Below, piece after piece: positions 8,816-19,145 of a DNA stretch of 64,000 bases. The stretch lies in the NCBI RefSeq assembly GCF_004153445.1, contig NZ_SDQC01000009.1:30974-94973 (forward strand), read 5' to 3'. Under the pieces are notes generated by a model, which saw nothing but the letters and a program-made list of their open reading frames with translations, had not been told where the DNA came from and did not search any database. The stretch comes from Allopusillimonas soli (GTDB lineage: Bacteria; Pseudomonadota; Gammaproteobacteria; Burkholderiales; Burkholderiaceae_B). Each line of letters opens with the position of its first letter. The stretch's first letter is position 1. A program made the position numbers and the translations under genes.

Positions 8816-10615
8816 ATGGCCACGCCAGCCAGCACCATCGCCGCACGTCTGTCTGCATTGCGGGCCGCCATGGCACAGCGTCAGCTCGACGCTTGCGTGT
8901 TTCTTACGGCGGACCCGCACCTGTCGGAGTACCTGCCGGATCATTGGCAGGGCCGCGCCTGGCTTAGCGGCTTCGAAGGATCGGCTGGCACGCTGGTGGT
9001 GACCGCCAGCCAGGCCGCACTCTGGACCGACAGCCGCTATTGGGAACAGGCCGAAGGCGAGCTGGCGGGCACCGGCATCGCTGTCATGCGCGCCGGCGCG
9101 CTTGACGTGCCCGGGCCCAGTGCCTGGGCGGGTGAGACGCTTGTCAAAGGCGGGCGTGTCTGCATCGACGCGCGCACCCTGTCGCTGTCCGCACACAGGC
9201 AGTGGCAGAATGCCCTGCGCGCACACGATATCGCCCTGGTTACAGATCAGGATGTCCTGGCTGATGTCTGGCGGAACCGCCCCGCCTTGCCTTGCAAGCC
9301 AGTGTACGAGCATCTTCCGCCGCATGCCTGCCGCACGCGTGCGGAGAACCTGGCGGGGGTGCGCGCCGGGATGCGTGAACAGGGCGCCGATTGGCACTGG
9401 CTATCCTCACTGGACGACATCGCCTGGCTGTTCAATCTGCGCGGCAGTGATGTCTCGTACAACCCTGTTTTTCTGGCCCACGCACTGATCGGAGCGGATG
9501 AGGCCCGATTGTTCGTGGCGCCTGGCAAGATCGGCGACGCCCTGCGCGAACAGCTCGGCAGCGAAGGCGTCCAGGTGCTCGATTATGAAGATGCGCCGGG
9601 AGTATTGGCCAGCCTGCCTGAAAACAGTGCACTACTGGTCGACCCCGACCGTTGCACGGCCAGTGCCCTGGCGGCAGCGGCCTATGTGCGCATCATCGAA
9701 TCACTGAACCCTTCCCAGCGGTTGAAGTCCCGCAAGAACACAGCGGAAGCCGATAATGTGCGGGCCGTCATGGCGCAGGATGGCGCGGCGCTGTGCGAGT
9801 TCTTTGCCTGGCTGGAAGCCAATCTGGGGCGCGAGCGCATTACCGAGATATCGGTCGATGAGCAGATCTGCGCAGCGCGCGCGCGCAGGCCGGGCTTCGT
9901 AACGCCTAGTTTTGGCACCATCGCTGCCTATAACGCCAATGGCGCCATGCCTCACTACCATGCCACGCCCGAGGCGCATGCCGTCATCGAAGGCAGTGGC
10001 CTGCTGCTTATTGATTCGGGCGGACAGTATCTTGGCGGCACGACCGACATCACCCGCGTGGTACCCATAGGCACACCCAGCGAGGCCCAGAAGCGCGACT
10101 ACACCTATGTGCTCAAAGGCATGATCGCATTGTCCTGCGCCGTCTTTCCGCGCGGCACCCCGGCGCCCATGCTGGATGTTCTGGCCCGCAACCCCATCTG
10201 GCAGGCCGGCGGCGAATACGGCCACGGAACCGGCCATGGCGTGGGCTATTTTCTGAATGTCCACGAGGGCCCCCAGTCCATTTCCTACCGTGCCCAGGTC
10301 AATCCGGACATGGCTTTTCTGCCGGGCATGATTACCTCCAACGAGCCCGGCCTGTACCGGCCGGGCCGATGGGGCATACGCATCGAGAACCTGGTGCTGA
10401 CCGTGCCGGCGATGGAAACCGAGTTTGGCGAGTTCCTCCGTTTCGAGACGCTGACCTTGTGCCCCATAGACACCCGCTGCATCGACGCTGCGCTGCTCAC
10501 ACAGGCTGAGTGCGACTGGCTCAACGCTTATCATGCGCAGGTGCGTGAGCGCCTTGCGCCTCTGGTGCGCGGCGAGGCGCTCGATTGGCTGCATGCGCGC
10601 ACGGCTGCCCTCTGA
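8816..10615 (+). CDS. Xaa-Pro aminopeptidase (peptidase M24B)
   Basis: Aminopeptidase P removes N-terminal residues that precede proline, using two metal ions. At 599 residues this is the long form with two creatinase-like N-terminal domains. The metal ligands of the pita-bread domain are all present: LIDSGGQYLGGTTDITR (two Asp), GHGTGHGVGYFLNVHEGP (His), SNEPGLYRPG (Glu) and IRIENLVL (Glu). No signal peptide is seen, so it should be cytoplasmic. It starts five bases after scoB and has no clear Shine-Dalgarno, suggesting translational coupling. Confidence 0.92.
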   Translation: MATPASTIAARLSALRAAMAQRQLDACVFLTADPHLSEYLPDHWQGRAWLSGFEGSAGTLVVTASQAALWTDSRYWEQAEGELAGTGIAVMRAGALDVPGPSAWAGETLVKGGRVCIDARTLSLSAHRQWQNALRAHDIALVTDQDVLADVWRNRPALPCKPVYEHLPPHACRTRAENLAGVRAGMREQGADWHWLSSLDDIAWLFNLRGSDVSYNPVFLAHALIGADEARLFVAPGKIGDALREQLGSEGVQVLDYEDAPGVLASLPENSALLVDPDRCTASALAAAAYVRIIESLNPSQRLKSRKNTAEADNVRAVMAQDGAALCEFFAWLEANLGRERITEISVDEQICAARARRPGFVTPSFGTIAAYNANGAMPHYHATPEAHAVIEGSGLLLIDSGGQYLGGTTDITRVVPIGTPSEAQKRDYTYVLKGMIALSCAVFPRGTPAPMLDVLARNPIWQAGGEYGHGTGHGVGYFLNVHEGPQSISYRAQVNPDMAFLPGMITSNEPGLYRPGRWGIRIENLVLTVPAMETEFGEFLRFETLTLCPIDTRCIDAALLTQAECDWLNAYHAQVRERLAPLVRGEALDWLHARTAAL

Positions 10616-10667
10616 TAAGGCCGCGCAGCCACAAAGCTCGCGTTATGTAACCACAATGGCTGCCTGA

Positions 10668-12389
<1,722 letters not shown>

Positions 12390-12408
12390 TGAGGGCCAAG
12401 GAGCAGCC

Positions 12409-13254
12409 ATGAAGCTATGCGGATTCGACGTCGGACTGACCCGTCCGTTTTTCCTGATTGCAGGCCCCTGTGTCATTGAGTCGCGCGAACTGGCCTTTGA
12501 AACGGCGGGTGCGCTCAAGGAGCTGACCGGCGAACTTGGCATTCCCTTCATCTACAAAAGCTCTTTCGACAAGGCCAACCGCAGTTCGGACAAATCCTAC
12601 CGCGGGCCGGGCCAGGAAGAAGGCTTGCGTATCCTGGCCGATATTCGTTCGCAGCTTGGGGTGCCGGTGCTCACCGATGTGCATACCACTGAGCAGGTGG
12701 CCGAAGTCGCCAGCGTGGTCGATGTGCTCCAGACGCCCGCGTTTTTGTGCAGGCAGACGGATTTCATCCACGCCTGCGCGGCCACGCTCAAGCCGGTCAA
12801 TATCAAGAAGGGCCAGTTCCTGGCGCCTCACGACATGACGCAGGTCGTCGCCAAGGCCAGGGCGGCGGCGCTGGCTGCCGGCGGAGATGGCAACAACATC
12901 ATGGTGTGCGAACGGGGTGCGTCGTTCGGCTACAACAATCTGGTATCCGACATGCGGTCGCTGGCCATCATGCGCGAGACGCAATGCCCGGTGGTTTTCG
13001 ATGCCACGCATTCAGTGCAACTGCCGGGCGGGCAAGGCACATCGTCGGGGGGGCAGCGCGAATTCGTCCCGGTGCTGGCGCGCGCCGCCGTGGCCGTCGG
13101 CGTGGCCGGCCTTTTCATGGAAACCCATCCTGATCCCGATAAGGCGCTCTCCGATGGCCCGAACGCGGTCCGTATGGCGGACATGCGGCGTCTGCTGTCG
13201 TCGCTGCTTGAAATAGACCGCAGCGTGAAAGCCAGCGGCATCCTGCAGAACTAG
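12409..13254 (+). CDS. kdsA: 3-deoxy-8-phosphooctulonate synthase
   Basis: KdsA condenses phosphoenolpyruvate with arabinose 5-phosphate to make KDO 8-phosphate, a lipopolysaccharide core precursor. The 281-residue protein has [11 protein letters not shown], the substrate loop [12 protein letters not shown] and the end motif [16 protein letters not shown]. The cysteine in AGPCVIES (residue 21) occupies the metal-ligand position that is asparagine in the E. coli enzyme, so this should be the metal-dependent class. It is the second gene of the pyrG-kdsA pair, but eno, the usual third partner, is not next. Confidence 0.96.
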   Translation: MKLCGFDVGLTRPFFLIAGPCVIESRELAFETAGALKELTGELGIPFIYKSSFDKANRSSDKSYRGPGQEEGLRILADIRSQLGVPVLTDVHTTEQVAEVASVVDVLQTPAFLCRQTDFIHACAATLKPVNIKKGQFLAPHDMTQVVAKARAAALAAGGDGNNIMVCERGASFGYNNLVSDMRSLAIMRETQCPVVFDATHSVQLPGGQGTSSGGQREFVPVLARAAVAVGVAGLFMETHPDPDKALSDGPNAVRMADMRRLLSSLLEIDRSVKASGILQN

Positions 13255-13333
13255 CTTTTCCGACAAGTATCTCGGCACGTTCCATGGCAATCGCATGGCG
13301 CGGCTTGTGGGGTAAACCCTTATGCGATAAACT

Positions 13334-13353
13334 ATTGACTCGTCAATAATTGA
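13334..13353. promoter_or_regulatory. Overlapping inverted repeats, candidate MarR operator
   Basis: ATTGA-N4-TCAAT (13334-13347) shares its right arm with TCAAT-A-ATTGA (13343-13353), 18 bases before the efflux-pump start codon. MarR proteins bind such short AT-rich dyads over their own promoters, and a MarR gene ends this operon. The assignment is inferred. Confidence 0.6.
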
Positions 13354-13370
13354 TATATCCAAGGTTTTGA

Positions 13371-14984
13371 ATGGCTGCTACGCCAGTTACATCGGGCGCG
13401 TCCGGTGCGGGGCGCGTTCTTCCTGTTCGGCAATCGCTGCTGGCCATGATAGGCCTATGCTTTCTCAGCATGATTGTTGCCGTGGACCAGACCGTAGTGG
13501 GCACTGCACTGCCCACCGTTGCGGCCGAACTCAACGGTTTTGATTACTACGCCTGGGTTGCCACCTCTTATCTGCTCACTTGCGTCATTACGGTTCCCAT
13601 ATTCGGGCGACTGGGCGACTATTACGGTCGCAAGCCTTTCGTCATTGCGTCGGTCGTCGTATTCATCGGCTCATCCATCCTGTCCGGCCTTACGGAGTCC
13701 ATGCTGCAATTGGTATTTACACGCGGCCTGCAGGGCATAGGCGGTGGCATGCTCATAGGTACCGCCTTCGCCTGCGTGCCCGACATGTTTCCCGATTCGC
13801 ACGTGCGGCTGCGCTGGCAGATGATGCTGAGCGCATCGTTCGGCGTGGCCAACGGCTTCGGTCCGACGCTGGGCGGAATACTTACCCAGCATTTCGGCTG
13901 GCGCTCCATTTTTTTCATGACACTGCCGCTGGGCCTGGCAAGTCTCTATTTTCTTTGGCGCTATCTGCCCCATATCCGGCAGATGAAGGGAGAGAATGTA
14001 CGGCTCGATTGGCGCGGCGCGCTGCTGCTCGCCCTGGGCTTGATCAGCCTGCAGTTTTTTGTGCAGTTTCTGCCGGAAGAGGGAGCCAGCCTGAATATGG
14101 TGCTGCTGGGCTGCGTCACCGCGCTGCTTTTCACGCTGCTGGTGTATTGGGAGAAGCGATGCGCCCATCCGTTGCTGCCGCTGGACATGTTCCGCAACAA
14201 GAGTCTGGCGGCCTTGTTCTGTCTGTCCTTGTTCGTCGGCTTCATCATGTTTGCCCTGCTGTATTACATTCCGCTGCTGCTGCAGGGCGGTTTCGGCCGC
14301 AACCCCCAGCAGGTGGGCCTGCTGATCACCCCCATGGTGGTGTGTATTACCTTGGGCAGTGTGTCCAATGCGCGTATCGTGGTGCGGCTGTCCCGGCCCA
14401 ATCACATGTTGTACGCGGGCTATGCCCTTCTTGTGCTGGCGTGCCTGGGCATGGTGTCGCTCTCGCCCGACACTTCGTTCTGGCTGATGCTGATATACAT
14501 GATCATGGCGGGCCTGGGCCTGGGTTTCGTCATGCCCAATCTGACGGTGTTCGCGCAGGAAACGGCGGGTCGCGCGTTGCTGGGCATCTCCACAGCCATG
14601 CTGCAGTCGGTGCGCATGATAGGGGGGATGCTCGGCACCGCCATAGTGGGCACGCTGGTTGGACACTATTACACCAGCGGACTGGCAGCGATGGTGCCGG
14701 AGCGGCAGGGCGCACCCTGGTTCGGCGTCCTGGGGGATCCGCAAGTACTGGTCAACCAGCACGTGCAAAGCGAATTCATCGGTACGCTGCAACGGCTCGG
14801 TCTCTATGGGGAAACCTTTATCGAATATGCCCGCGTTGCGCTGGTGGACGCGGTGCATATGGGGTTGGCATCGGTTCTGCTGATCGCCCTCGTGGGGCTT
14901 TTCTGGGTGCATCGGCTGCCTCCCATACATTTGTCGCGCGCAGCGGATACCACCGTGCGCCAGGAGCATACGACGCGTGACTGA
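13371..14984 (+). CDS. DHA2-family (EmrB/QacA type) MFS efflux transporter
   Basis: This 537-residue protein shows 14 hydrophobic segments and the DHA2 signatures AVDQTVVGTALPTVAAEL (motif D1) and GRLGDYYGRKP (motif A). Members export drugs or organic compounds by proton antiport. An AAGG element precedes the ATG. The last eight bases overlap the start of a MarR regulator, and a nested inverted repeat lies upstream, which is the usual layout of a substrate-inducible efflux pump with its own repressor. The substrate is unknown. Confidence 0.92.
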   Translation: MAATPVTSGASGAGRVLPVRQSLLAMIGLCFLSMIVAVDQTVVGTALPTVAAELNGFDYYAWVATSYLLTCVITVPIFGRLGDYYGRKPFVIASVVVFIGSSILSGLTESMLQLVFTRGLQGIGGGMLIGTAFACVPDMFPDSHVRLRWQMMLSASFGVANGFGPTLGGILTQHFGWRSIFFMTLPLGLASLYFLWRYLPHIRQMKGENVRLDWRGALLLALGLISLQFFVQFLPEEGASLNMVLLGCVTALLFTLLVYWEKRCAHPLLPLDMFRNKSLAALFCLSLFVGFIMFALLYYIPLLLQGGFGRNPQQVGLLITPMVVCITLGSVSNARIVVRLSRPNHMLYAGYALLVLACLGMVSLSPDTSFWLMLIYMIMAGLGLGFVMPNLTVFAQETAGRALLGISTAMLQSVRMIGGMLGTAIVGTLVGHYYTSGLAAMVPERQGAPWFGVLGDPQVLVNQHVQSEFIGTLQRLGLYGETFIEYARVALVDAVHMGLASVLLIALVGLFWVHRLPPIHLSRAADTTVRQEHTTRD

Positions 14985-15408
14985 TACCGCATACTTCCAG
15001 GCCATTCAGCAACTGGGCCGTACGTATCGTTCGGTCATGACGGCTTTCGAAACCGCGATCGGACATTCCATGCCGCGATGGCGTATCCTCCTGAGACTGC
15101 ACCAGGACGGAGAGATGTCGCAGAAACAGCTGGCTGCATGCCTGCCCATGGATCCCGCGGCATTGACCCGACATATCAAGGCCATAGAGGCCATGGGCTG
15201 GGTGGAGCGCCACAACGACCAACTCGACAACAGGCTGACCAATGTAGCGCTGACAGAACCAGGCCGTACGCTGGTTGAAGAAGCCCTGCCGCGTCGCGCC
15301 GCCTTCATCCGGGATATGTTCGTGGATCTGTCGCCGGAACAGGCCAACGCGCTCACCGAGCTTTTGCGTGCGCTGGAGTCGCGCATGCGCGGCGGCACTT
15401 CCAACTGA
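14977..15408 (+). CDS. MarR family transcriptional regulator
   Basis: A 143-residue winged-helix protein starting at a GTG inside the end of the efflux gene. The DNA-binding part is MSQKQLAACLPMDPAALTRHIKAIEAMGWVERHNDQLDNRLTNVALTEPG, where the wing carries the family's DxRxxxVxLTxxG pattern in the form DNRLTNVALTEPG. It most likely represses the pump operon through the repeats at 13334-13353 and is released by a pump substrate. Confidence 0.92.
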   Translation: MTDTAYFQAIQQLGRTYRSVMTAFETAIGHSMPRWRILLRLHQDGEMSQKQLAACLPMDPAALTRHIKAIEAMGWVERHNDQLDNRLTNVALTEPGRTLVEEALPRRAAFIRDMFVDLSPEQANALTELLRALESRMRGGTSN

Positions 15409-15413
15409 GGGCG

Positions 15414-15797
15414 CTATCCGTGAGCTAGGCCCGCCAGCGGCCCCGGCCCACCAGCAATGCGCGGGCCTTCGGGGTTGTAGCGCGCCAGCAATTGTTCCAG
15501 ATGGCTGATGTAAGGCAGCAGGGCGCCAAAGAAGACATTGCCGCGGTGATCCTGGATCAGCAAGGTGGGAAAGTTGTCCACGTCCTCGTCATCCAGAAAT
15601 TCGGGATTTTCCTCAATATCTATCCAGGCAAAGGTGTATTGCGGCCATTTGTCAGCCAGTGCCTCGAAGTCGGGCTGGTAGTCGGTGCAACTGCGGCACC
15701 AGGCAGCGCAATAGCAGGCAATCACCACGGTGTCGGGTGCATCGGCCAGGCGGGCGGCAAAGGCTTGGGCATTGTGCTGCGGGTCGAATACGGGCAT
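15414..15797 (-). CDS. Thioredoxin-like protein
   Basis: A 127-residue thioredoxin-fold protein with active site YCAAWCRSCTDYQP (CxxC = CRSC) near residue 35 and the cis-proline loop NFPTLLI. It has no signal peptide, so it is probably a cytosolic thiol reductase or an assembly factor. ATG at 15797 (MPVFDP) is preferred; an upstream TTG would add seven residues. It is convergent with marR, whose stop lies six bases away, and divergent from the EI24 gene. Confidence 0.85.
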   Translation of the reverse strand: MPVFDPQHNAQAFAARLADAPDTVVIACYCAAWCRSCTDYQPDFEALADKWPQYTFAWIDIEENPEFLDDEDVDNFPTLLIQDHRGNVFFGALLPYISHLEQLLARYNPEGPRIAGGPGPLAGLAHG

Positions 15798-15877
15798 GAT
15801 GAATCGTAAGGGTTGCAAGACAAACCCGGGCGGGTTTGACTATGATGATAACCCTGATGTCATCCCGAGACCGGCCA

Positions 15878-16672
15878 ATGAGTGAATCCGATATTGTTGT
15901 ACGCCGTCCGCCCCGCGATGCCACGGGCATGAGCGCGGTAATGCGGGCGTTCAAGCGCGCGGCCATTACGCAGTGCCATCCCAAGATGCTCGCTGCGCTT
16001 TTCCTGCCGTTTTTCATCGCCCTGCTGGGCGCCATCGTGCTGTTGTGGGCGTTCTGGGCTCCGCTTACCGGCTGGCTCAGCGCGGAATCGGCGGACTGGG
16101 ACATCATCAACCATGTCGATGCCTGGATGGTCGCCATTGGCCTGTTCTCGATCAAGCTCTACCTGATTCCCATTCTGGCGGCCGGCATCCTGCTCCCTTT
16201 GTCGGGCATATTGGGCCTGATCATTGCCGCCGTCTTCGTCATGCCCATCGTGCTCCGGCACCTGGAAAAGCACGACTATCCAGGCTTGAAGCGGCAAGGG
16301 CAGTACGCCACCGCCGTCAGCGGCTGGAATGCCGTTTGGGTGGGCGGGCTGTTCGGCATCGGCTGGCTGCTCACCATGCCGCTATGGCTGATTCCGCCAT
16401 TGGCGATTCTGCTGCCTGTGTGCTGGTGGGCATTTGCATTTACCCGCATGTTGAGCGTGGACGCCATTGTGGAGCACGCCAGTTCGCGCGAGCGCCGTAT
16501 TGTCTGGCGCCAGCACCGCGGCCAGCTCTGGACCATAGGCCTGATCATGGCGCTTGTCAATTTAATGCCGCCAGCGTGGTTGGTGCTGCCCGTCTTTTCG
16601 GCGCTGGTCTATGCCCACTTCAGCCTGGACGCCCTGCGCCGGCTGCGCGCGGACGGCACCATCGATGTCTGA
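15878..16672 (+). CDS. EI24 domain-containing integral membrane protein
   Basis: A polytopic membrane protein of about 264 residues with four to six hydrophobic segments, resembling the EI24/CysZ-like family of bacterial membrane proteins. Distinctive features are the PHB-style loop VSGWNAVWVGGLFGIGWLL and a basic segment between segments (SSRERRIVWRQHRGQ). The start is uncertain: ATG codons at 15836, 15857 and 15878 are in frame and none has a strong Shine-Dalgarno; the last gives MSESDIVVRRPP. The cinA-like gene follows 26 bases downstream. Function unknown. Confidence 0.75.
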   Translation: MSESDIVVRRPPRDATGMSAVMRAFKRAAITQCHPKMLAALFLPFFIALLGAIVLLWAFWAPLTGWLSAESADWDIINHVDAWMVAIGLFSIKLYLIPILAAGILLPLSGILGLIIAAVFVMPIVLRHLEKHDYPGLKRQGQYATAVSGWNAVWVGGLFGIGWLLTMPLWLIPPLAILLPVCWWAFAFTRMLSVDAIVEHASSRERRIVWRQHRGQLWTIGLIMALVNLMPPAWLVLPVFSALVYAHFSLDALRRLRADGTIDV

Positions 16673-16698
16673 TTTTCCATTTTCCGGGTTTCCATGCC

Positions 16699-17505
16699 AT
16701 GCCTGACACCGCTCTTCGCAATGTACGCCTTATCATCATCGGCGATGAAATCCTGTCAGGGCGACGCCAGGACAAACATTTCAGCAAGCTGATCGAGCTG
16801 CTCTCCCAGCGCGGGATGCGGCTGCGCGGGGCGGAGATTGTTCCCGACGACCGGCCGTCCATCGCGCATACCTTGAAACGCAGTTTTTCCGGCAACGACG
16901 TTGTGTTCTGCTGCGGTGGAATAGGCGGGACGCCCGACGACCAGACCCGCCAGGCCGCGGCCGAAGCACTTGGCGTGCCGCTGGCCCTGCATCCCGAGGC
17001 GAAACGGCTGATCGCCGAGCGATGTGCCGATCTTGCGCAGAAGGGGCAGGGCAGCAGCGATATGTCGCTGCCGGAGAACCAGCAGCGCCTGCAGATGGGA
17101 ATGTTCCCGCAAGGGGCGGAAATCGTCCCCAATCCATACAACAAGATTCCAGGATTTTTCATCCGGGATCATACCTTCATGCCCGGGTTTCCCGTCATGG
17201 CCTGGCCCATGATGGCCTGGACGCTGGACACGCGCTACAGGCATCTACAGCATCAGGTGGCTTACACGGAACACTCGTTCATTGTGTTTGGATTGCCCGA
17301 ATCGCGCATAGCGCCCGTCATGGAGGAGTTGGAGCGCCGCTGGCCAGGCGTCAAGGCTTTCAGCCTGCCCAGCATGAGCGCCGACGGGCGTTCACACATC
17401 GATTTGGGCGTCAAGGGCGAGCCAGATGCCGCGGCGCAGGCTCTGGCCTTTTTGCGGGAAGCGGCGGTGAGCGCAGGCGGTACGCTGAATCCGCCGCAGA
17501 AATAA
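16699..17505 (+). CDS. CinA-like molybdopterin-binding domain protein
   Basis: The 268-residue protein has the MoCF/CinA N-terminal fold, with LIIIGDEILSGRRQDKH and the GGIGGTPDDQT loop equivalent to the usual GGLGPTxDD. Members act in nucleotide or cofactor repair (NMN deamidase is a separate C-terminal domain, absent here). This single-domain form is common in betaproteobacteria and is often called competence/damage-inducible protein A; its reaction is not established. It follows the EI24 gene closely. Confidence 0.83.
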   Translation: MPDTALRNVRLIIIGDEILSGRRQDKHFSKLIELLSQRGMRLRGAEIVPDDRPSIAHTLKRSFSGNDVVFCCGGIGGTPDDQTRQAAAEALGVPLALHPEAKRLIAERCADLAQKGQGSSDMSLPENQQRLQMGMFPQGAEIVPNPYNKIPGFFIRDHTFMPGFPVMAWPMMAWTLDTRYRHLQHQVAYTEHSFIVFGLPESRIAPVMEELERRWPGVKAFSLPSMSADGRSHIDLGVKGEPDAAAQALAFLREAAVSAGGTLNPPQK

Positions 17506-17527
17506 TGCTTGCCAAAAACGAGGATAC

Positions 17528-17545
17528 TTTCCATAATATGGGAAA
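17528..17545. promoter_or_regulatory. Palindrome upstream of the IclR gene
   Basis: TTTCCATAATATGGGAAA is an 18-base near-perfect dyad 22 bases before the regulator's start codon. IclR proteins typically autoregulate through dyads of this sort with TTTCC/GGAAA ends, so this is a candidate operator. Confidence 0.55.
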
Positions 17546-17566
17546 TGCTGCAATGCGACAAATATT

Positions 17567-18385
17567 ATGGCCAGACCTTCATTGCTCGATCAGACACTGA
17601 ACGGCGCGTCGCCGCTCAATGACACGCATATCACGATACAAGTCCTGGAGCGTGCGATGCTGCTGCTGGACGTGCTCGCGTCCAGGCCCGATCCTGTACC
17701 GCTCAAGGACCTTGCCACGGCGACCGGCCTGCACACTTCCACCACCCATCGCATATTGAACGATCTTGTGGTTGGCCGCTATGTCGAGCGGGTGGACAGC
17801 GGGTTGTATCAGCTGGGCATGCGTCTGCTGGAACTAGGTTCGCTGGTCAAGGGGCGGCTCAATGTGCGCGAGGTGGCCATCGAGCACATGCGCGCACTGC
17901 ACAAGGCTACGGGGCAAACCGTCAATCTGTCCCTGCAGCAGGGCGACGAAATCGTCTATATCGAGCGGGCATGGAGCGAGCGCTCGGGCATGCAGGTTGT
18001 CCGGGCCATTGGCGGGCGGGCGCCGCTGCACCTGACCTCCACCGGCAAGTTGTTCCTGTCTGTCAGCGATCCTCGGCAAGTGCGCGCCTACGCGATGCGA
18101 ACGGGGTTGGCGGGCACCACGCGCAATAGCATTACCGACACGGACGCCCTGGACCGTGACCTGGCGCTGGTGCGCAGACACGGCTATTCGCGCGACAACG
18201 AGGAACTTGAACTCGGGGTGCGGTGCATTGCGGCGGGTGTCTACGATGATACCGGCAAGCTGCAGGCTGGTCTGTCGCTATCGGCGCCGGCGGAGCGCAT
18301 GCGCGACGAATGGATACCGCTTTTGCTGCAGACCGCGGCGACGATTTCCGAGGCGCTGGGCTATGAGGCGCCTGCTGCGCATTAA
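17567..18385 (+). CDS. IclR family transcriptional regulator
   Basis: A 272-residue regulator with an N-terminal winged helix (LERAMLLLDVLASRPDPVPLKDLATATGLHTSTTHRILNDL, about residues 27-67) and a C-terminal GAF-like effector domain ending in the conserved RCIAAGVYDDTGKLQAGLSLSAP. A dyad sits just upstream. Its neighbours (a CinA-like gene before, a phasin after) do not reveal a target pathway; it may act at a distance. Confidence 0.9.
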   Translation: MARPSLLDQTLNGASPLNDTHITIQVLERAMLLLDVLASRPDPVPLKDLATATGLHTSTTHRILNDLVVGRYVERVDSGLYQLGMRLLELGSLVKGRLNVREVAIEHMRALHKATGQTVNLSLQQGDEIVYIERAWSERSGMQVVRAIGGRAPLHLTSTGKLFLSVSDPRQVRAYAMRTGLAGTTRNSITDTDALDRDLALVRRHGYSRDNEELELGVRCIAAGVYDDTGKLQAGLSLSAPAERMRDEWIPLLLQTAATISEALGYEAPAAH

Positions 18386-18388
18386 ATA

Positions 18389-18407
18389 TTTGTTGCGATG
18401 CAACAAA
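18389..18407. promoter_or_regulatory. PhaR-like inverted repeat 1 upstream of phasin gene
   Basis: TTTGTTGC-GAT-GCAACAAA is a perfect 8-bp inverted repeat immediately before the -35 element of the phasin promoter. PhaR repressors of polyhydroxyalkanoate synthesis bind TGC/GCA-type dyads at phasin promoters; the match is by pattern. Confidence 0.6.
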
Positions 18408-18412
18408 ATAGC

Positions 18413-18440
18413 TTGACACCACATAAATAATGCCTAAAAT
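18413..18440 (+). promoter_or_regulatory. Sigma-70 promoter of the phasin gene
   Basis: TTGACA (18413-18418) and TAAAAT (18435-18440) are separated by 16 bases. The promoter is bracketed by two GCAACA-containing sites (18389-18407 and 18446-18460). Confidence 0.75.
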
Positions 18441-18445
18441 AGGAA

Positions 18446-18460
18446 TTGTGCAACGCAACA
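18446..18460. promoter_or_regulatory. PhaR-like site 2 over the phasin transcription start
   Basis: TTGTGCAACGCAACA repeats the GCAACA core of the upstream dyad and lies where RNA polymerase would start, so a bound repressor would block initiation. Confidence 0.5.
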
Positions 18461-18486
18461 TACATTCAGCCCAGGAGCTAAACCCC

Positions 18487-19068
18487 ATGAGCGCAATTCC
18501 CGAACAAGTCATCGCCGGCCAGAAGGCCTCTCTGAACAACCTGCTGGCCATTCAAGGCGCCATTTTTGGCGGCTTTGAAAAGCTGGTGGACCTCAACCTG
18601 AAGGTGGCCAAGGCCACACTGGACGAAGTGGCGGAGAAATCGCAGCAGGCCATTTCCGTGTCCGACGCCCAGGAAGCGGTGGCCCTGTCGTCTTCCCTGA
18701 CTCAACCCAGCGCGGAAAAAGCGCTGGCCTACAGCAAACACGTATACGACATCGTTTCCGGTGTGCAGGTTGACCTTACCAAGCTGGTCGAAGCGCAAAT
18801 CGCCCAAGGCCAGCAACACGTGTCGGACACCCTGGACCAGTTCGCCAAGAGCGCACCCACCGGATCCGAAGGCGCCATCGCGCTGATCAAGTCGTCGCTG
18901 GCCAGCGCCAACAACGCCTATGAGTCTGTTGCCAAGGCAGCCCGCCAGGCAGCAGATGTGGCCGAGTCCAACCTGACTGCCGCCACCAACGCCACGCTCA
19001 AGGCTGCTGCCCAAGCCAGCGAAGCGACCGCCAAGCCTGCCTCGCGCAGCCGCCGCGCCGCCAACTAA
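18487..19068 (+). CDS. phaP: Phasin (polyhydroxyalkanoate granule-associated protein)
   Basis: Phasins coat polyhydroxyalkanoate granules and control their number and size. The 193-residue protein has the phasin_2 pattern: an amphipathic N-terminal helix (QVIAGQKASLNNLLAIQGAIFGGFEKLVDLNLKVAKATLDEV), long alanine-rich helices and a basic tail (ASRSRRAAN). An AGGAG Shine-Dalgarno lies 12 bases upstream of the ATG. The promoter between two PhaR-like sites and the strong terminator point to a monocistronic, highly expressed gene. Confidence 0.93.
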   Translation: MSAIPEQVIAGQKASLNNLLAIQGAIFGGFEKLVDLNLKVAKATLDEVAEKSQQAISVSDAQEAVALSSSLTQPSAEKALAYSKHVYDIVSGVQVDLTKLVEAQIAQGQQHVSDTLDQFAKSAPTGSEGAIALIKSSLASANNAYESVAKAARQAADVAESNLTAATNATLKAAAQASEATAKPASRSRRAAN

Positions 19069-19110
19069 ACATCGCATCGAGACCTGCGGGCACTGTCCGC
19101 AGCGTTTTCG

Positions 19111-19143
19111 CCCCGGCGCCGCTTGCGGCGCCGGGGTTTTTTC
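19111..19143 (+). terminator. Strong terminator after the phasin gene
   Basis: A GC-rich stem of at least 10 bp (CCCCGGCGCC / GGCGCCGGGG) is followed by six T residues. It separates convergent phasin and pyrD transcripts. Confidence 0.93.
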
Positions 19144-19145
19144 TT

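Noticed and set aside
13580..14980. Long alternative plus-strand frame inside the DHA2 transporter gene
   Set aside because: The translation is rich in His, Arg and Gly without hydrophobic segments or motifs, while the other frame gives a complete 14-segment transporter.
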